The notes under the pieces: generated by a model | What the model was told of the DNA's origin: nothing | Databases searched by the model: none | Seen by the model: only the letters and a program-made list of their open reading frames with translations | In this document: in pieces, positions 49,439 through 58,187 of the stretch | How the letters are laid out: every line of letters begins with the position of its first letter | Position numbering within the stretch: position 1 is the first letter of the stretch | Made by a program: the position numbers and the translations under genes | NCBI RefSeq assembly: GCF_001905005.1 | Contig: NZ_LWKZ01000023.1 | Coordinates: forward strand, 1,116,001-1,180,000 | Length of the DNA stretch: 64,000 nt | Reading direction: 5' to 3' | From: Streptomyces sp. CB02923 | GTDB lineage: Bacteria > Actinomycetota > Actinomycetes > Streptomycetales > Streptomycetaceae

Positions 49439-50752
49439 TCAAGGGGACGGCAGCCGGCGGGCGTAGACCTTGCCGCCTCCGTCGAAGAGCGCGAGGGTGC
49501 CGACGCCGTCCACGGAAAGGGAGTTGGGCGTCCAGGAAACCTCCGTGCCGTCCCCGGCCATGCTGATGCGTTCGACGTGGCCGGTCCGCAGGTCGCGCCG
49601 GAAGATGTCCGCGGCCTGGTTGGTGTCACCGGGCGTCAGGTTGTCGGCGTCCGAGCCGAAGAACAGCCAGCGGCTGTCGGCCGTCACGGTGCCGGGGAAC
49701 GCATCGCGCACCGTCTGGGTGCCCGGCAGCGGGGGACCGGCTTTCGTGGTCGTCTTCCGCTGTAGATCGCGGACATAGAGTTCGGCGTGCGTGCCGTCCG
49801 CGACCGGCCCGTTGGCTTCGAAGACCCGGAACAGGGCGTAGCGCCCGTCGGGGCTCAGCGTCGCGTACGGGAACGCGTCGCGCAGTGCGCCGGCCGGGTC
49901 GATGGACGCGCCGTGGATGCGCCCGGTGCCCGCGTCGTAGGTGAAGAAGGGGAAGGTGTGGCGCGTGGGCGGCCTGGAACCGGCCCGGCCACGGGGGAGC
50001 AGATTGGTGGCCTGGGAACGGAATCCGATGGTGGCGCCGTCCGCGCTGATCACGGGATCGGCGGAGGCGTTGTCGGCCCGCGAGCCGTCCGCGGCGGCCG
50101 TGACCAGCCGGGTGATTCCCTTCCGGCGGTCGGTGACGTGGATGTCGCGACGGTCCGACGTGTACGCCACGTACCGGCCGTCCGCGCTGATGGCGGGGCT
50201 CTCGGCGTTCCGGGCCGCGGGGACCGGTTCGGTGTGTCCGGTCCGGCGGTCCCGGACGAAGATCTTCGAGCCGCCGTCCGTCGGCTGTCCCGGCACGACG
50301 CCGGGCGCGTCGGAGCTGAACGCCACGTACCGGCCGTCCGCGCTGATCGTCGCCTGGCTCGTGGACCCGTCCAGTTGGGTTCCGTCATCGGCGACACTGA
50401 CCCGCTCGGTGTGCCCGGTGAGCAGGTCCCGGACGAAGATGTCGTACAGGCGGTTGGTGTCGCCCGGCACCAGATTGGACGCCAGCGAGGTGAACAGGCC
50501 GTATCTGCCGTCCGCGCTCACCCCGCGTGCCTGCGACCAGTTGTCGGGCTGGGCGCCTTCGAGGCCGAGGTCCACCTGGATGATGCCGTCCCCTTGCGTG
50601 GCCGCCTGCGCCGGTAACGCAGGCCCCGCCAGCAGAACGGCTGCCGCGAGCCCGCAGCCCCAGCGCCCCCGCCACCGTCGTCCGGCTCCGCGCCTTCCGA
50701 TTCCGCCGCTCACCCGTCTCACGCTCATCCCTTTCACGTTCATCCGTCTCAC
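49439..50752 (-). CDS. Secreted TolB/WD40-like beta-propeller protein
   Basis: A 437-residue exported protein. An arginine-rich N-region precedes LAAAVLLAGPALPAQA, a signal peptide. The mature part is made of repeated PD40-type blades: SADGRYGLFTSLASNLVPGD, SADGRYVAFSSDA, SADGRYVAYTSDR, SPDGRYALFRVFE and TADSRWLFFGSDADNLTPGD. Repeats of DIFVRDLLTGHTERVS, with RT or LTGH variants, come between them. Such propellers bind proteins or carbohydrates outside the cell. GTG 50752 follows GAGG. It converges on the small secreted-protein gene. Confidence 0.8.
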   Translation of the reverse strand: MRRMNVKGMSVRRVSGGIGRRGAGRRWRGRWGCGLAAAVLLAGPALPAQAATQGDGIIQVDLGLEGAQPDNWSQARGVSADGRYGLFTSLASNLVPGDTNRLYDIFVRDLLTGHTERVSVADDGTQLDGSTSQATISADGRYVAFSSDAPGVVPGQPTDGGSKIFVRDRRTGHTEPVPAARNAESPAISADGRYVAYTSDRRDIHVTDRRKGITRLVTAAADGSRADNASADPVISADGATIGFRSQATNLLPRGRAGSRPPTRHTFPFFTYDAGTGRIHGASIDPAGALRDAFPYATLSPDGRYALFRVFEANGPVADGTHAELYVRDLQRKTTTKAGPPLPGTQTVRDAFPGTVTADSRWLFFGSDADNLTPGDTNQAADIFRRDLRTGHVERISMAGDGTEVSWTPNSLSVDGVGTLALFDGGGKVYARRLPSP

Positions 50753-50892
50753 GTTGATCAGTCCTCCCCTGAGGCCAGGCCGACGTGCCCCTGTCGCCGC
50801 CCGCCCGGCCAGGGCGAGCCAACCGGCGGGGGTCTATCCGGTCAACGACGACGGCTGACGGCAGGCGGAAACGCGCCAAGAGACGCGTACCG

Positions 50893-53727
50893 CTATTCCG
50901 GCAGGGCCTGGCGGAGCCTGTGGCGCAGGGCCTGCACCGGTTCTGCCGGAAGACGGAAGGCCGCCGCGGCTTCTTCCAAATCGTCCGCAATCTCCCGCAG
51001 ACGAAAGGGGAGCGGATCGGTGCGGAGAAAGCTCTCCAGCATCTGCTCGGCTTCCGTCCAGCGCCCGCGAGCGCACTGGATGACGAACAGCATCGCTGCT
51101 GAGTCCATGCGGGTCGAGAAGCCGACGGCGGGGACGTTGCGGTAGAGCTCCTCGGAGCACAGCAACTGTTCCTCCCAGCCCGGCTTGTTCGTCACACGCC
51201 GCACCAGGGCGATTTCATAACGCTTCCAGGCCTCAGTCGGTCCCGGCTTTTCCTGGGGCGTCAGGTCGGTGAGGGCGTCGTCGTAGCGGCCCAGGAGCCG
51301 GTACAGGCTGCCGCGGTGAGTCCTTGTCCAGACGCTGCCGGACTCCAGCTCGACGGCGCGGTCGAGGTCGGTGAGGGCCGTTTCGTAGCAGCCCTGAAGC
51401 CGGCGGACCTTCGCGCGGTCGATGTACGGCCAGGAGTGGTCGGGCCCCAGCTCGACGGCGCGGTCAAGATCCGTGAGCGCTTCCTCGAACCGGCCCATCC
51501 ACCGGTACGTCTCACCGCGCTGGACATGGGCCCAAGGGTCATCGGCACGGAGCTCGATGGCCCGGTCGTGATCCGCGAGCGCCTCTTCGAAGCGCCCCAT
51601 CTGTGCATATACCCGCCCTCTGGCAGTGTGTGATGAGGAATCGCCTGGCGCGAGGGCGATGACGCCGTTGCAGTCGGCAAGGGCCTCGGCGTAGCGCCCC
51701 AAGCGTGCAAGCAACCCACCTCGGTTGCCAAGAGGAACGGTAGCGCCGGGGTTGAGTTCGATCGCGCGGGTCACGTCTGCGAGAGCATCGTCATAGCGAT
51801 ACATGAAGATGCAGGTGGTGCTGCGGCGCAAATAGGCATCAGCGTTGTGGGGTTCGAGTTCGATGGCGCGGGTGAATCCGGCCATAGCTTCCTCGTGACA
51901 GCCTTTGAGCGTCTGCAACCACGCGCGACCTACGAGTGCGTGAGCCAGGTGGGGCTCCAGGTCGAGTGCGGCGGAGAAGTCGGCCAGAGCGGAGTCCTCG
52001 TCGTGCGCGTAGCCGAGTTCGCGTCCTCGCAGGGCGTGTGCCAGCGCACGGCCGTCGGTGTCGAGCCTCCCGCTGGTCAGCATGCGACTGAGCACGCCGA
52101 TGATGCTGTGAGGCCTGTCTTCCAGGGCCGTCAGGGAATCCTCCCCCCACTGGGCCAAGGCCGGTGCGTCGGTGTCCTGACCGGCTCGGAGCAGGGTTTG
52201 TGACCAGCGGCGCAGGGCGGCGGGGCTGTAAGCATAGGCATGCAGGGTTTCGGTGAGGGCGGCGGGCAGGGCGCGGTGAGGGTGCGCGCAGAGCCGGTGG
52301 TAGGTCTCTCGCAGTCGGTGTTCCCGCCATCTCTGGTCCTGCCACCGCTGCTCCGGCATACGGTCATCGCTTTGTTCTTCCTGCCGGCGTCGCTGGGCGT
52401 AGGCGTCGGCCAGGAGCGTGTGCTGGTGCTGCCATTGCCCGGGTGACTGGACGCGCTGCAGGCGCAGCATGGCGTCGCGTACGACGTCGTGGTAGCGGCA
52501 GCGGCCGGACAGGTCGGTGACGAACGGGCGCTTCCGCAGCCAGTCGAACGCCTCCGCCCCCTTCTCCTCGCCGGTCAGCAGCCGGCAGATGTCTTCGTCC
52601 AGCTCCAGCGGCAGCGCGCACGCCAGTGCGGCGGCACGTCGGGCGGGATCGTTCTCCCAGCGCAGAAACCGTTCGACCGCGGTGCCGCTGGGGTCACCGA
52701 CGTCCTCGGCGGAGACCGGACGGGACTCCGCCAGCAGATGCACCAGGACCGGCAGCCGCCCCGACAGCCGCAGAACGACCTCGATGACCTGCTCGTCATG
52801 GATCTCCTTGGCGGCCAGCAGCTGTCGCGCCTCGGCCTCGGTGAAGACGTGGAGTTCCAGTTCGCGCACCAGGTCCAGGTGGTCGCCCCAGACGATGGGG
52901 GAGAGGCGGCCCTGCCCGGCCGCGACCACCATCACACCGGCGGGCAGTTCTCCGTACCGTCCCTCGATGAGCGTGTCGCGCAGCCACGTATCGAGGAAGG
53001 TGCCGGTGTTCTCGTAGGTGTCGAAGAACAGCACCACCCGTTCCGCCCGCTGCGCCGCATCGACCAGGGCCCGAACAAAATGAGGCGTCAGCATCTCCAG
53101 CGGGGAGAGCACCAACTGGGCGTCGTTGCGGTTGTGGAAGCGGGCCGCGAGCGCCGCGCGGACCCGGTCGGCGCTCTGCGCCACCTGGGCGGCGTCGACC
53201 GCCCCGACCAACGGCCCCGCCCCCGGCAGCATCCCCAGCCCTGCCAGCCCGACCTGCGACGCCACCACGCTCACCGGCGAAGGGCCCGGCCCCGCCCCCG
53301 GCCCCGGTCCGCCACCGCTCGCCTCCTGCGACGCACCGTCCCCTTGCGGCACAGCAGCCGCGGACTCGGCCTCGTGGCGCCGCTGCCGGTACGCGGCCAG
53401 CGTCTTGTCGAAGTCCTTCGCACCCTGCCCCTGCCGCGCCAACTGGGCCATGACGGCTTCCATGGCTTCGATGACGTCGGCCACCGCATCGCCCACGTAC
53501 GCGGTGACCGCGCCGTGCTCGCCCGCGATGGCCTCCCACCGCCGCACCAGCGTCGTCTTGCCGACGCCACCGGGCCCGCGCACATGGAAGAAGAAATCCG
53601 CCGCCTCGTCCTCCGGCGGGCACTCCAGGTTCTCCCGGAAGACCGACAACTCGCTGCGCCGCCCCACGAACCCGTCACGCCGCCGACGCCGGATCAACTC
53701 CCGCCGCGACACGCCCCGCTCCGCCAC
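50893..53727 (-). CDS. STAND-type P-loop NTPase with C-terminal TPR array
   Basis: A protein of about 944 residues. An N-terminal helix and FVGRRSELSVFRENL precede the P-loop VRGPGGVGKTTLVRRW, with Walker B RVVLFFDTYEN. A Gly/Pro linker (GGGPGPGAGPGPSP) interrupts the ATPase domain. From about residue 590 onward come seven or more TPR units (for example ALADFSAALDLEPHLAHAL, AMAGFTRAIELEPHNADAY, ALADHDRAIELRADDPWAH, ALTDLDRAVELGPDHSWPY). The plan P-loop core, winged-helix-like segment, sensor repeats is that of STAND signalling ATPases, some of which sense phage or control transcription. No effector domain such as a nuclease or TIR is seen at the N-terminus. GTG 53727 is preferred over ATG 53808 because of a strong GGGGAG site. 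Confidence 0.75.
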   Translation of the reverse strand: MAERGVSRRELIRRRRRDGFVGRRSELSVFRENLECPPEDEAADFFFHVRGPGGVGKTTLVRRWEAIAGEHGAVTAYVGDAVADVIEAMEAVMAQLARQGQGAKDFDKTLAAYRQRRHEAESAAAVPQGDGASQEASGGGPGPGAGPGPSPVSVVASQVGLAGLGMLPGAGPLVGAVDAAQVAQSADRVRAALAARFHNRNDAQLVLSPLEMLTPHFVRALVDAAQRAERVVLFFDTYENTGTFLDTWLRDTLIEGRYGELPAGVMVVAAGQGRLSPIVWGDHLDLVRELELHVFTEAEARQLLAAKEIHDEQVIEVVLRLSGRLPVLVHLLAESRPVSAEDVGDPSGTAVERFLRWENDPARRAAALACALPLELDEDICRLLTGEEKGAEAFDWLRKRPFVTDLSGRCRYHDVVRDAMLRLQRVQSPGQWQHQHTLLADAYAQRRRQEEQSDDRMPEQRWQDQRWREHRLRETYHRLCAHPHRALPAALTETLHAYAYSPAALRRWSQTLLRAGQDTDAPALAQWGEDSLTALEDRPHSIIGVLSRMLTSGRLDTDGRALAHALRGRELGYAHDEDSALADFSAALDLEPHLAHALVGRAWLQTLKGCHEEAMAGFTRAIELEPHNADAYLRRSTTCIFMYRYDDALADVTRAIELNPGATVPLGNRGGLLARLGRYAEALADCNGVIALAPGDSSSHTARGRVYAQMGRFEEALADHDRAIELRADDPWAHVQRGETYRWMGRFEEALTDLDRAVELGPDHSWPYIDRAKVRRLQGCYETALTDLDRAVELESGSVWTRTHRGSLYRLLGRYDDALTDLTPQEKPGPTEAWKRYEIALVRRVTNKPGWEEQLLCSEELYRNVPAVGFSTRMDSAAMLFVIQCARGRWTEAEQMLESFLRTDPLPFRLREIADDLEEAAAAFRLPAEPVQALRHRLRQALPE

Positions 53728-53893
53728 GTCCTGCTCCCCTCCCGGCGAACACTCGTGTCCATCATGGCCCGTTCCGGACAGCCGGGAGTCGAGAGTTGAT
53801 TGCTTCATCAGTTACCAGTCACCAGTCGCCGATCACCCGGCACTAACCATCCGCCCCCGGCCCCCGACATCCGGCTCCCCCCACCCCCTCACA

Positions 53894-55207
53894 TCAGCCA
53901 CGCACGAACTCGCCGACCACCCCTCCCGATTCCCTGTGCCGTCTGCGGTCGCTCCGCCGGAGGAAGTGGAAGACGACCGCTGCCACGCCGATGGCGGCTC
54001 CGGCGGAGTACCAGGGGATGGACGGTCCGGCGTACGAGGCGACGACGAGGGCGAGTTGTGAGGCCGCCATCAGGCCCACATTCATCACGGCGGCGTACAG
54101 GCCCATGTTCCGCGACGTCGCCGCCGGGGGTGACAGGACCGAGACGTAATGGATGAGTCCGGGGAACACCATCATCTCGGCCGCTGTCCACAGCAGCGTC
54201 GTGAGGACCAGTGCGGGTCCCGTCTGCGCCACCCCCATGAGCGCGAAACCTCCGGCCGCCAGGACGTACCCGATGATCAGGGTGGGCAGGCTGCCGACGT
54301 TGCGCATCATGGTGTTCAGGGGGATCTCGAAGAGTACGACGGTTCCGGCGTTGACGGCGAAGACCAGGCCCACCCACATGGTCGGCAGGTGGAGGTAGTG
54401 CGGTATGTAGACGCTGAGGAAGATCAGCGGCAGGCCGTACGCGTAATGGATCGGGAGGCTGAGCAGGAGCAGGGTCCAGAAGCGTCTGCCGGAATGCCGC
54501 GGATTCGGTGCGGCGGTGGTTTCCTCCGCTGTCTCGGAGGACGTCGCTGTTCCGGACGGTGTTGCCGTTTCGGGCGGCGTCGGAAGGTCCCGCCCCGCCG
54601 TCGGCTGCCGCAACGCCCGGCTTCCCCACCGGGACGCAAGGCAGAGTCCCACGGCCACGGCGGCCAGCGCGTTCACGACGAACAGCACAGCGGGCCATCG
54701 GCCGAACAGGAAGGCGCCCACCACGGGGCCCGCCCCCATGCCCAGGTTGAAGGCGAGCCGGTTGAACGAGAACGCGATCTTCAGATCGCCTTCCGGGGAC
54801 AGCCGGACCGTCTCCCCGTAGGAGGCGGGCATGAAGACCTCGTAGCAAAATCCCCATGCGAGCACGACCGCGGCGAGTGCCACGGGGGCGTGCACGTAGG
54901 GGAGTGCCATCACCATGACGGCGTTGCCCGCGAGACCGGCCTTCATCAGTGTCGAAGCGGTCAGCGCCCGCAGCAGTGGCCCGGAGCACAGGTCGGCCAG
55001 CAGTCCGCCGACGCTGTAGCACGCCACGATGAGGCCCACCGTTCCGATGGCGTACCGGTCCTGGTTCACCAGGTACGCCGTGAGGAACGGGAGGACCACG
55101 CTGCCGCCCTGCAAGATGAACGTGGCCAGGAACAGGACGCGGTTCCCGGGCCCGAGTCGGCGCACTGCCGCGACCGTGTTGCTGAGAACGTTGCTGAGAA
55201 CGGACAT
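53894..55207 (-). CDS. MFS transporter (exporter candidate of cluster 2)
   Basis: A 437-residue major facilitator protein with twelve predicted membrane segments and a hydrophilic central loop of about 45 residues rich in Thr/Pro (TATPSGTATSSETAEETTAAP). GLLADLCSGPLLRALTAS after helix 2 matches the MFS loop 2-3 position. Its ATG overlaps the stop of the ATP-grasp gene (ATGA), so it belongs to the cluster 2 operon and probably exports the product. Confidence 0.88.
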   Translation of the reverse strand: MSVLSNVLSNTVAAVRRLGPGNRVLFLATFILQGGSVVLPFLTAYLVNQDRYAIGTVGLIVACYSVGGLLADLCSGPLLRALTASTLMKAGLAGNAVMVMALPYVHAPVALAAVVLAWGFCYEVFMPASYGETVRLSPEGDLKIAFSFNRLAFNLGMGAGPVVGAFLFGRWPAVLFVVNALAAVAVGLCLASRWGSRALRQPTAGRDLPTPPETATPSGTATSSETAEETTAAPNPRHSGRRFWTLLLLSLPIHYAYGLPLIFLSVYIPHYLHLPTMWVGLVFAVNAGTVVLFEIPLNTMMRNVGSLPTLIIGYVLAAGGFALMGVAQTGPALVLTTLLWTAAEMMVFPGLIHYVSVLSPPAATSRNMGLYAAVMNVGLMAASQLALVVASYAGPSIPWYSAGAAIGVAAVVFHFLRRSDRRRHRESGGVVGEFVRG

Positions 55208-56454
55208 CAGAGGCGGTATACCGAGTCCTTGAGCGTGCGGACACGTGCGTAGTCGGCGAGGATCGCGTCCTGGGTCGGTCCGGTCAGGTAGACGCGCATC
55301 GCGCAGGTGGCCGCGTCGACGGTCGGCCGGATCCGTTGTCCCGGGCTCAGGTGCAGGTCGACCCGGTGCACACTCGGCAGTGCGTTGATGGCGGCCAGCG
55401 TCTCCTCGTCGACGGCCTGGACGACGCCCTCCGCGGTCGTGGCGGCCATGTAGCAGATCGCAGGCCGGCGCCGCTCGCAGACCTTCCCGGCGTACGTCTC
55501 CAGGAATCCGGCGGGGTCCACGAACGCCATGGCGGCCAGATCCGCCTGGTTCTGCCCCAGGCAGATGTCGTGCAGGCTGGGCAGCATGCCGCCGTTCAGG
55601 CGTGCGCCGGTCTCCACCAGAACCGGCCCCCGCGAGGTCAGCTTCACCTCGCTGTGCGCCGCGCCGTGACGGATGTTCAAGGCGTCCAGCACGGTGAGCA
55701 CATACGGAATCAACTCGGTCGCGGGGCCCTCGTCCGCGGGCAGCAGGATCTCCCTGTCGTACAGGTTCTTGCCGTCGGCCAGGGTCTTCTCGTACTTCCA
55801 GACGCTGTTGACGAAGCGCTGCCCGTCGCGGCTCACGGTGTCCACGACGTATTCCTCGCCGTCGAGGTACTCCTGAACCAGTACCTCCGTGTTCGGCAGG
55901 TCGAAGGCGTCCCGGCTCGCCAGGACCTCGTCGGCCGCCCGCCGGACCTCGTCGGCCGTCGCGCAGATGCGGACGCCGTCGGCGTTGCAGGAGCTCAGAG
56001 GCTTCACCACCACGGGGAAGACGCCGCGTCGGGTCGCCCATCGGACGGCCGCTTCCGCCGAGTCGGTCCGGTGCTGTTCCGCGCTGCGCACGCCGGCCGC
56101 GCGCAGCGTCTCGGTCATGACGAACTTGTTGCGGCGGGCCTCCGACCACCGGGAGCCGTTCGTGGGCAGGCCCAGCCCTTCGCTCAGCCGGTCGGCCAGC
56201 GGCACTCCGGGCTCCTGGCCCGCGATGACGCAGAGCGGGTCGTACTGCTTGAGGAGATCGAGAGTCGTCTCGTCATCGGTGTGCACGATGCTTTGCTCGT
56301 AGGCCGCCGGGTCCGGCGGATTCCACGAGGGGATCGGGTCGGCTGTGCTCTGTACGTGGATGACGCGGACGCCGTGGCGGGCGAAGGCCGCGGGATAGAA
56401 CGCGGCGTTGTAATAGCCGTCCACGATGACGGCGACGGGGGCAACGGTCGGCAT
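55207..56454 (-). CDS. ATP-grasp carboxylate-amine ligase
   Basis: A 415-residue ATP-grasp enzyme. An N-terminal pre-ATP-grasp domain (VIVDGYYNAAFYPAAFARHG) is followed by PVVVKPLSSCNADGVRICAT, VLVQEYLDGEEYVVDTVS and the metal-binding VETGARLNGG near 310. These residues fit the carboxylate-amine/L-amino-acid ligase group used for dipeptide bonds in peptide antibiotics. In this operon it could join beta-alanine or a carbamoylated amino acid to another unit. The substrate pair cannot be read. Confidence 0.85.
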   Translation of the reverse strand: MPTVAPVAVIVDGYYNAAFYPAAFARHGVRVIHVQSTADPIPSWNPPDPAAYEQSIVHTDDETTLDLLKQYDPLCVIAGQEPGVPLADRLSEGLGLPTNGSRWSEARRNKFVMTETLRAAGVRSAEQHRTDSAEAAVRWATRRGVFPVVVKPLSSCNADGVRICATADEVRRAADEVLASRDAFDLPNTEVLVQEYLDGEEYVVDTVSRDGQRFVNSVWKYEKTLADGKNLYDREILLPADEGPATELIPYVLTVLDALNIRHGAAHSEVKLTSRGPVLVETGARLNGGMLPSLHDICLGQNQADLAAMAFVDPAGFLETYAGKVCERRRPAICYMAATTAEGVVQAVDEETLAAINALPSVHRVDLHLSPGQRIRPTVDAATCAMRVYLTGPTQDAILADYARVRTLKDSVYRL

Positions 56455-56582
56455 GGCATTCCTTGATCGGGTGCGGCCGGGCGGACGGCCGACGGCAGGG
56501 GCTGAATTGGTATCGGTCCCGGGAGGTGAGGATGCGGCGACGCCGGCCGCCGTCCGGCTGGACGACGGCCGGCGTCGTGCAC

Positions 56583-57005
56583 TCAGCCGGCGGAGTGGGC
56601 CACGTCGCCGCGCAGCGCACCGGGCAGCGTCCCCGGCTCCGCCGGGTCCTCGGAGAGCGAGGTGGGCCGGTTGCGCTCGTCCACGAATACGACGCGCGGC
56701 GCGATGTCGCCCGCCGTCTCCTCCGGGCAGAGTCGGTAGGCGATGATGATCACCAGGTCGCCGACGCCGATCAGCCGGGCGGCCGCGCCGTTGATGCCGA
56801 CGACGCCCGAGCCCTTCGGCCCCTTGATCAGGTACGTCGAGAGCCGGTTGCCGTTGTTGATGTCGACGATGTCGACCTTCTCGCCGGGCAGCAGTCCGGC
56901 CTGGTCCATGAGGTCCTCGTCCAGGGTGAGCGACCCCACGTAGTGCAGGTCGGCCTGGGTCACGGTGGCTCTGTGGATCTTGGACTTGAGCATGGTCAGG
57001 TACAT
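56583..57005 (-). CDS. panD: Aspartate 1-decarboxylase, pyruvoyl type
   Basis: A 140-residue PanD. The self-processing site is Gly24-Ser25 in HYVGSLTLD, exactly where it lies in characterised PanD proteins, and Lys9, His11 and Tyr22 plus the arginine in NNGNRLSTY are conserved. The ATG 57005 follows GGAGG; a longer frame upstream has no such site. PanD cleaves itself to form a pyruvoyl group and converts aspartate to beta-alanine. Location inside an NRPS cluster, separate from panBC, indicates beta-alanine supply for the product. Confidence 0.93.
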   Translation of the reverse strand: MYLTMLKSKIHRATVTQADLHYVGSLTLDEDLMDQAGLLPGEKVDIVDINNGNRLSTYLIKGPKGSGVVGINGAAARLIGVGDLVIIIAYRLCPEETAGDIAPRVVFVDERNRPTSLSEDPAEPGTLPGALRGDVAHSAG

Positions 57006-57031
57006 GTGTCCTCCGTTGTCATCGGGCGTGG

Positions 57032-58000
57032 TCATCGGGTTGCGGCACGGTTCGCCGGCGGCAGGCCCGCCAGGCACCACTCAAGGACGCCCATGGCGCC
57101 GTACAGCTTGTGCTCCGCCTGCCGGAACGCGACGCTCCGGTCGCCGTCCAGGACGTCGGCGTCCACCTCCTGGCCCCGGTGCGCGGGCAGGTCGTGCATG
57201 AAGACCGCCGAGGGGAAACGTTTCATCAGAACGTCGTCCACGCGGAACGGTTCGAACGAGGTCATCCAGTCGGGGTCGTGCTTGACGGTTCCGGTGGTCT
57301 GCCACCGCGTCGTGTAGACGACATCGACGTCGTCCGGCAGGTCGTCCATGTCATGGCGTTCCTCGATCAGCGCCTGGTGCGCCGTGGCGTACTCGCCCGC
57401 CCGCTGGAGAGCGGGCTGCGGCAGGCCGTAACCGGGCGGAGTCCGTACGTACAGCTCCGTGCCGTGGTAGCGCGGCAGGGCGAGGCTCAGGGCCGCGGCG
57501 GTGTTGTTGCCTTCCCCCACGTAGAGCACGCGCAGGCCGTCCAGCCGGCCGAGCGTCGTGAGCATGGCCGACAGGTCGGTGACGGCCTGCGTGGGGTGCT
57601 CGTCCTCGGTCATCGCGTTGATCACGGACATGGTGTTCCAGGACGCGATGGAGCGCAGCTCGGCGGCTTCGGCCGAGGTGCGGGCGACCAGGGCGTCGAG
57701 CATGAGACCGAGGATCCGCCCGGTGTCGCCCGTCTCCTCGCCGGTGTTCTCCTGGAGGTCGCCCGGACCGTAAGCGACCAGTTGCGCGCCGAGTCGCAGG
57801 GCGCCGGCGGAGAAGGCGGTACGGGTGCGGGTGGACGTGGTGCGGAAGTAGGTCGCCACGACGCGGTCGGCGAGCGGGCGGTTCATCGGGACCGCGCCGC
57901 GCGCGTACGCGTGCGACCGGTCGACGATGGCGTACAACTCCTCGTCGCTGACATCGTTGAGCGACAGCAGATGCCGTACGGGAGTGGAGCGGTCCAACAT
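57032..58000 (-). CDS. Aspartate/ornithine-type carbamoyltransferase, altered substrate loop
   Basis: A 322-residue transcarbamylase of normal length. The carbamoyl-phosphate loop FRTTSTRTRTAF (STRTR) and EHPTQAVTD (HPTQ) are intact, so the reaction is carbamoyl transfer from carbamoyl phosphate. The acceptor side is unusual: the OTC HCLP motif reads HDLP (FMHDLPAHRGQEV), and VVYTTRWQTTG carries an RxQ like ATCase. The acceptor is therefore probably neither ornithine nor plain aspartate; 2,3-diaminopropionate or beta-alanine are reasonable guesses. The ATG follows GAGGAGA. The gene is in the cluster 2 operon just upstream of panD. Confidence 0.85.
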   Translation of the reverse strand: MLDRSTPVRHLLSLNDVSDEELYAIVDRSHAYARGAVPMNRPLADRVVATYFRTTSTRTRTAFSAGALRLGAQLVAYGPGDLQENTGEETGDTGRILGLMLDALVARTSAEAAELRSIASWNTMSVINAMTEDEHPTQAVTDLSAMLTTLGRLDGLRVLYVGEGNNTAAALSLALPRYHGTELYVRTPPGYGLPQPALQRAGEYATAHQALIEERHDMDDLPDDVDVVYTTRWQTTGTVKHDPDWMTSFEPFRVDDVLMKRFPSAVFMHDLPAHRGQEVDADVLDGDRSVAFRQAEHKLYGAMGVLEWCLAGLPPANRAATR

Positions 58001-58034
58001 TGTCTCCTCATTTGCGGGGCTGAAAAGTTCTTCG

Positions 58035-58066
58035 GATCGGGGGATCGGGAGATCGGGAGATCGGGG
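58035..58066. repeat. Four-copy 8-bp tandem repeat (GATCGGGR)
   Basis: GATCGGGG, GATCGGGA, GATCGGGA and GATCGGGG follow each other at 58035, 58043, 58051 and 58059. The array lies in the 187-nt gap between the NRPS stop codon (58188) and the carbamoyltransferase start (58000). Confidence 0.8.
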
Positions 58067-58187
58067 GCAGCGGGGACCGTCGCGAGGTGGCGCGGCGCAG
58101 CCGTACGGGGCTGGCCGTACCGAATGCGCCGCGCCGTCCGCAGGCGGGGGCCCACGCCGCGACGGTGTTCCGGCACCTGCTCGCGGG

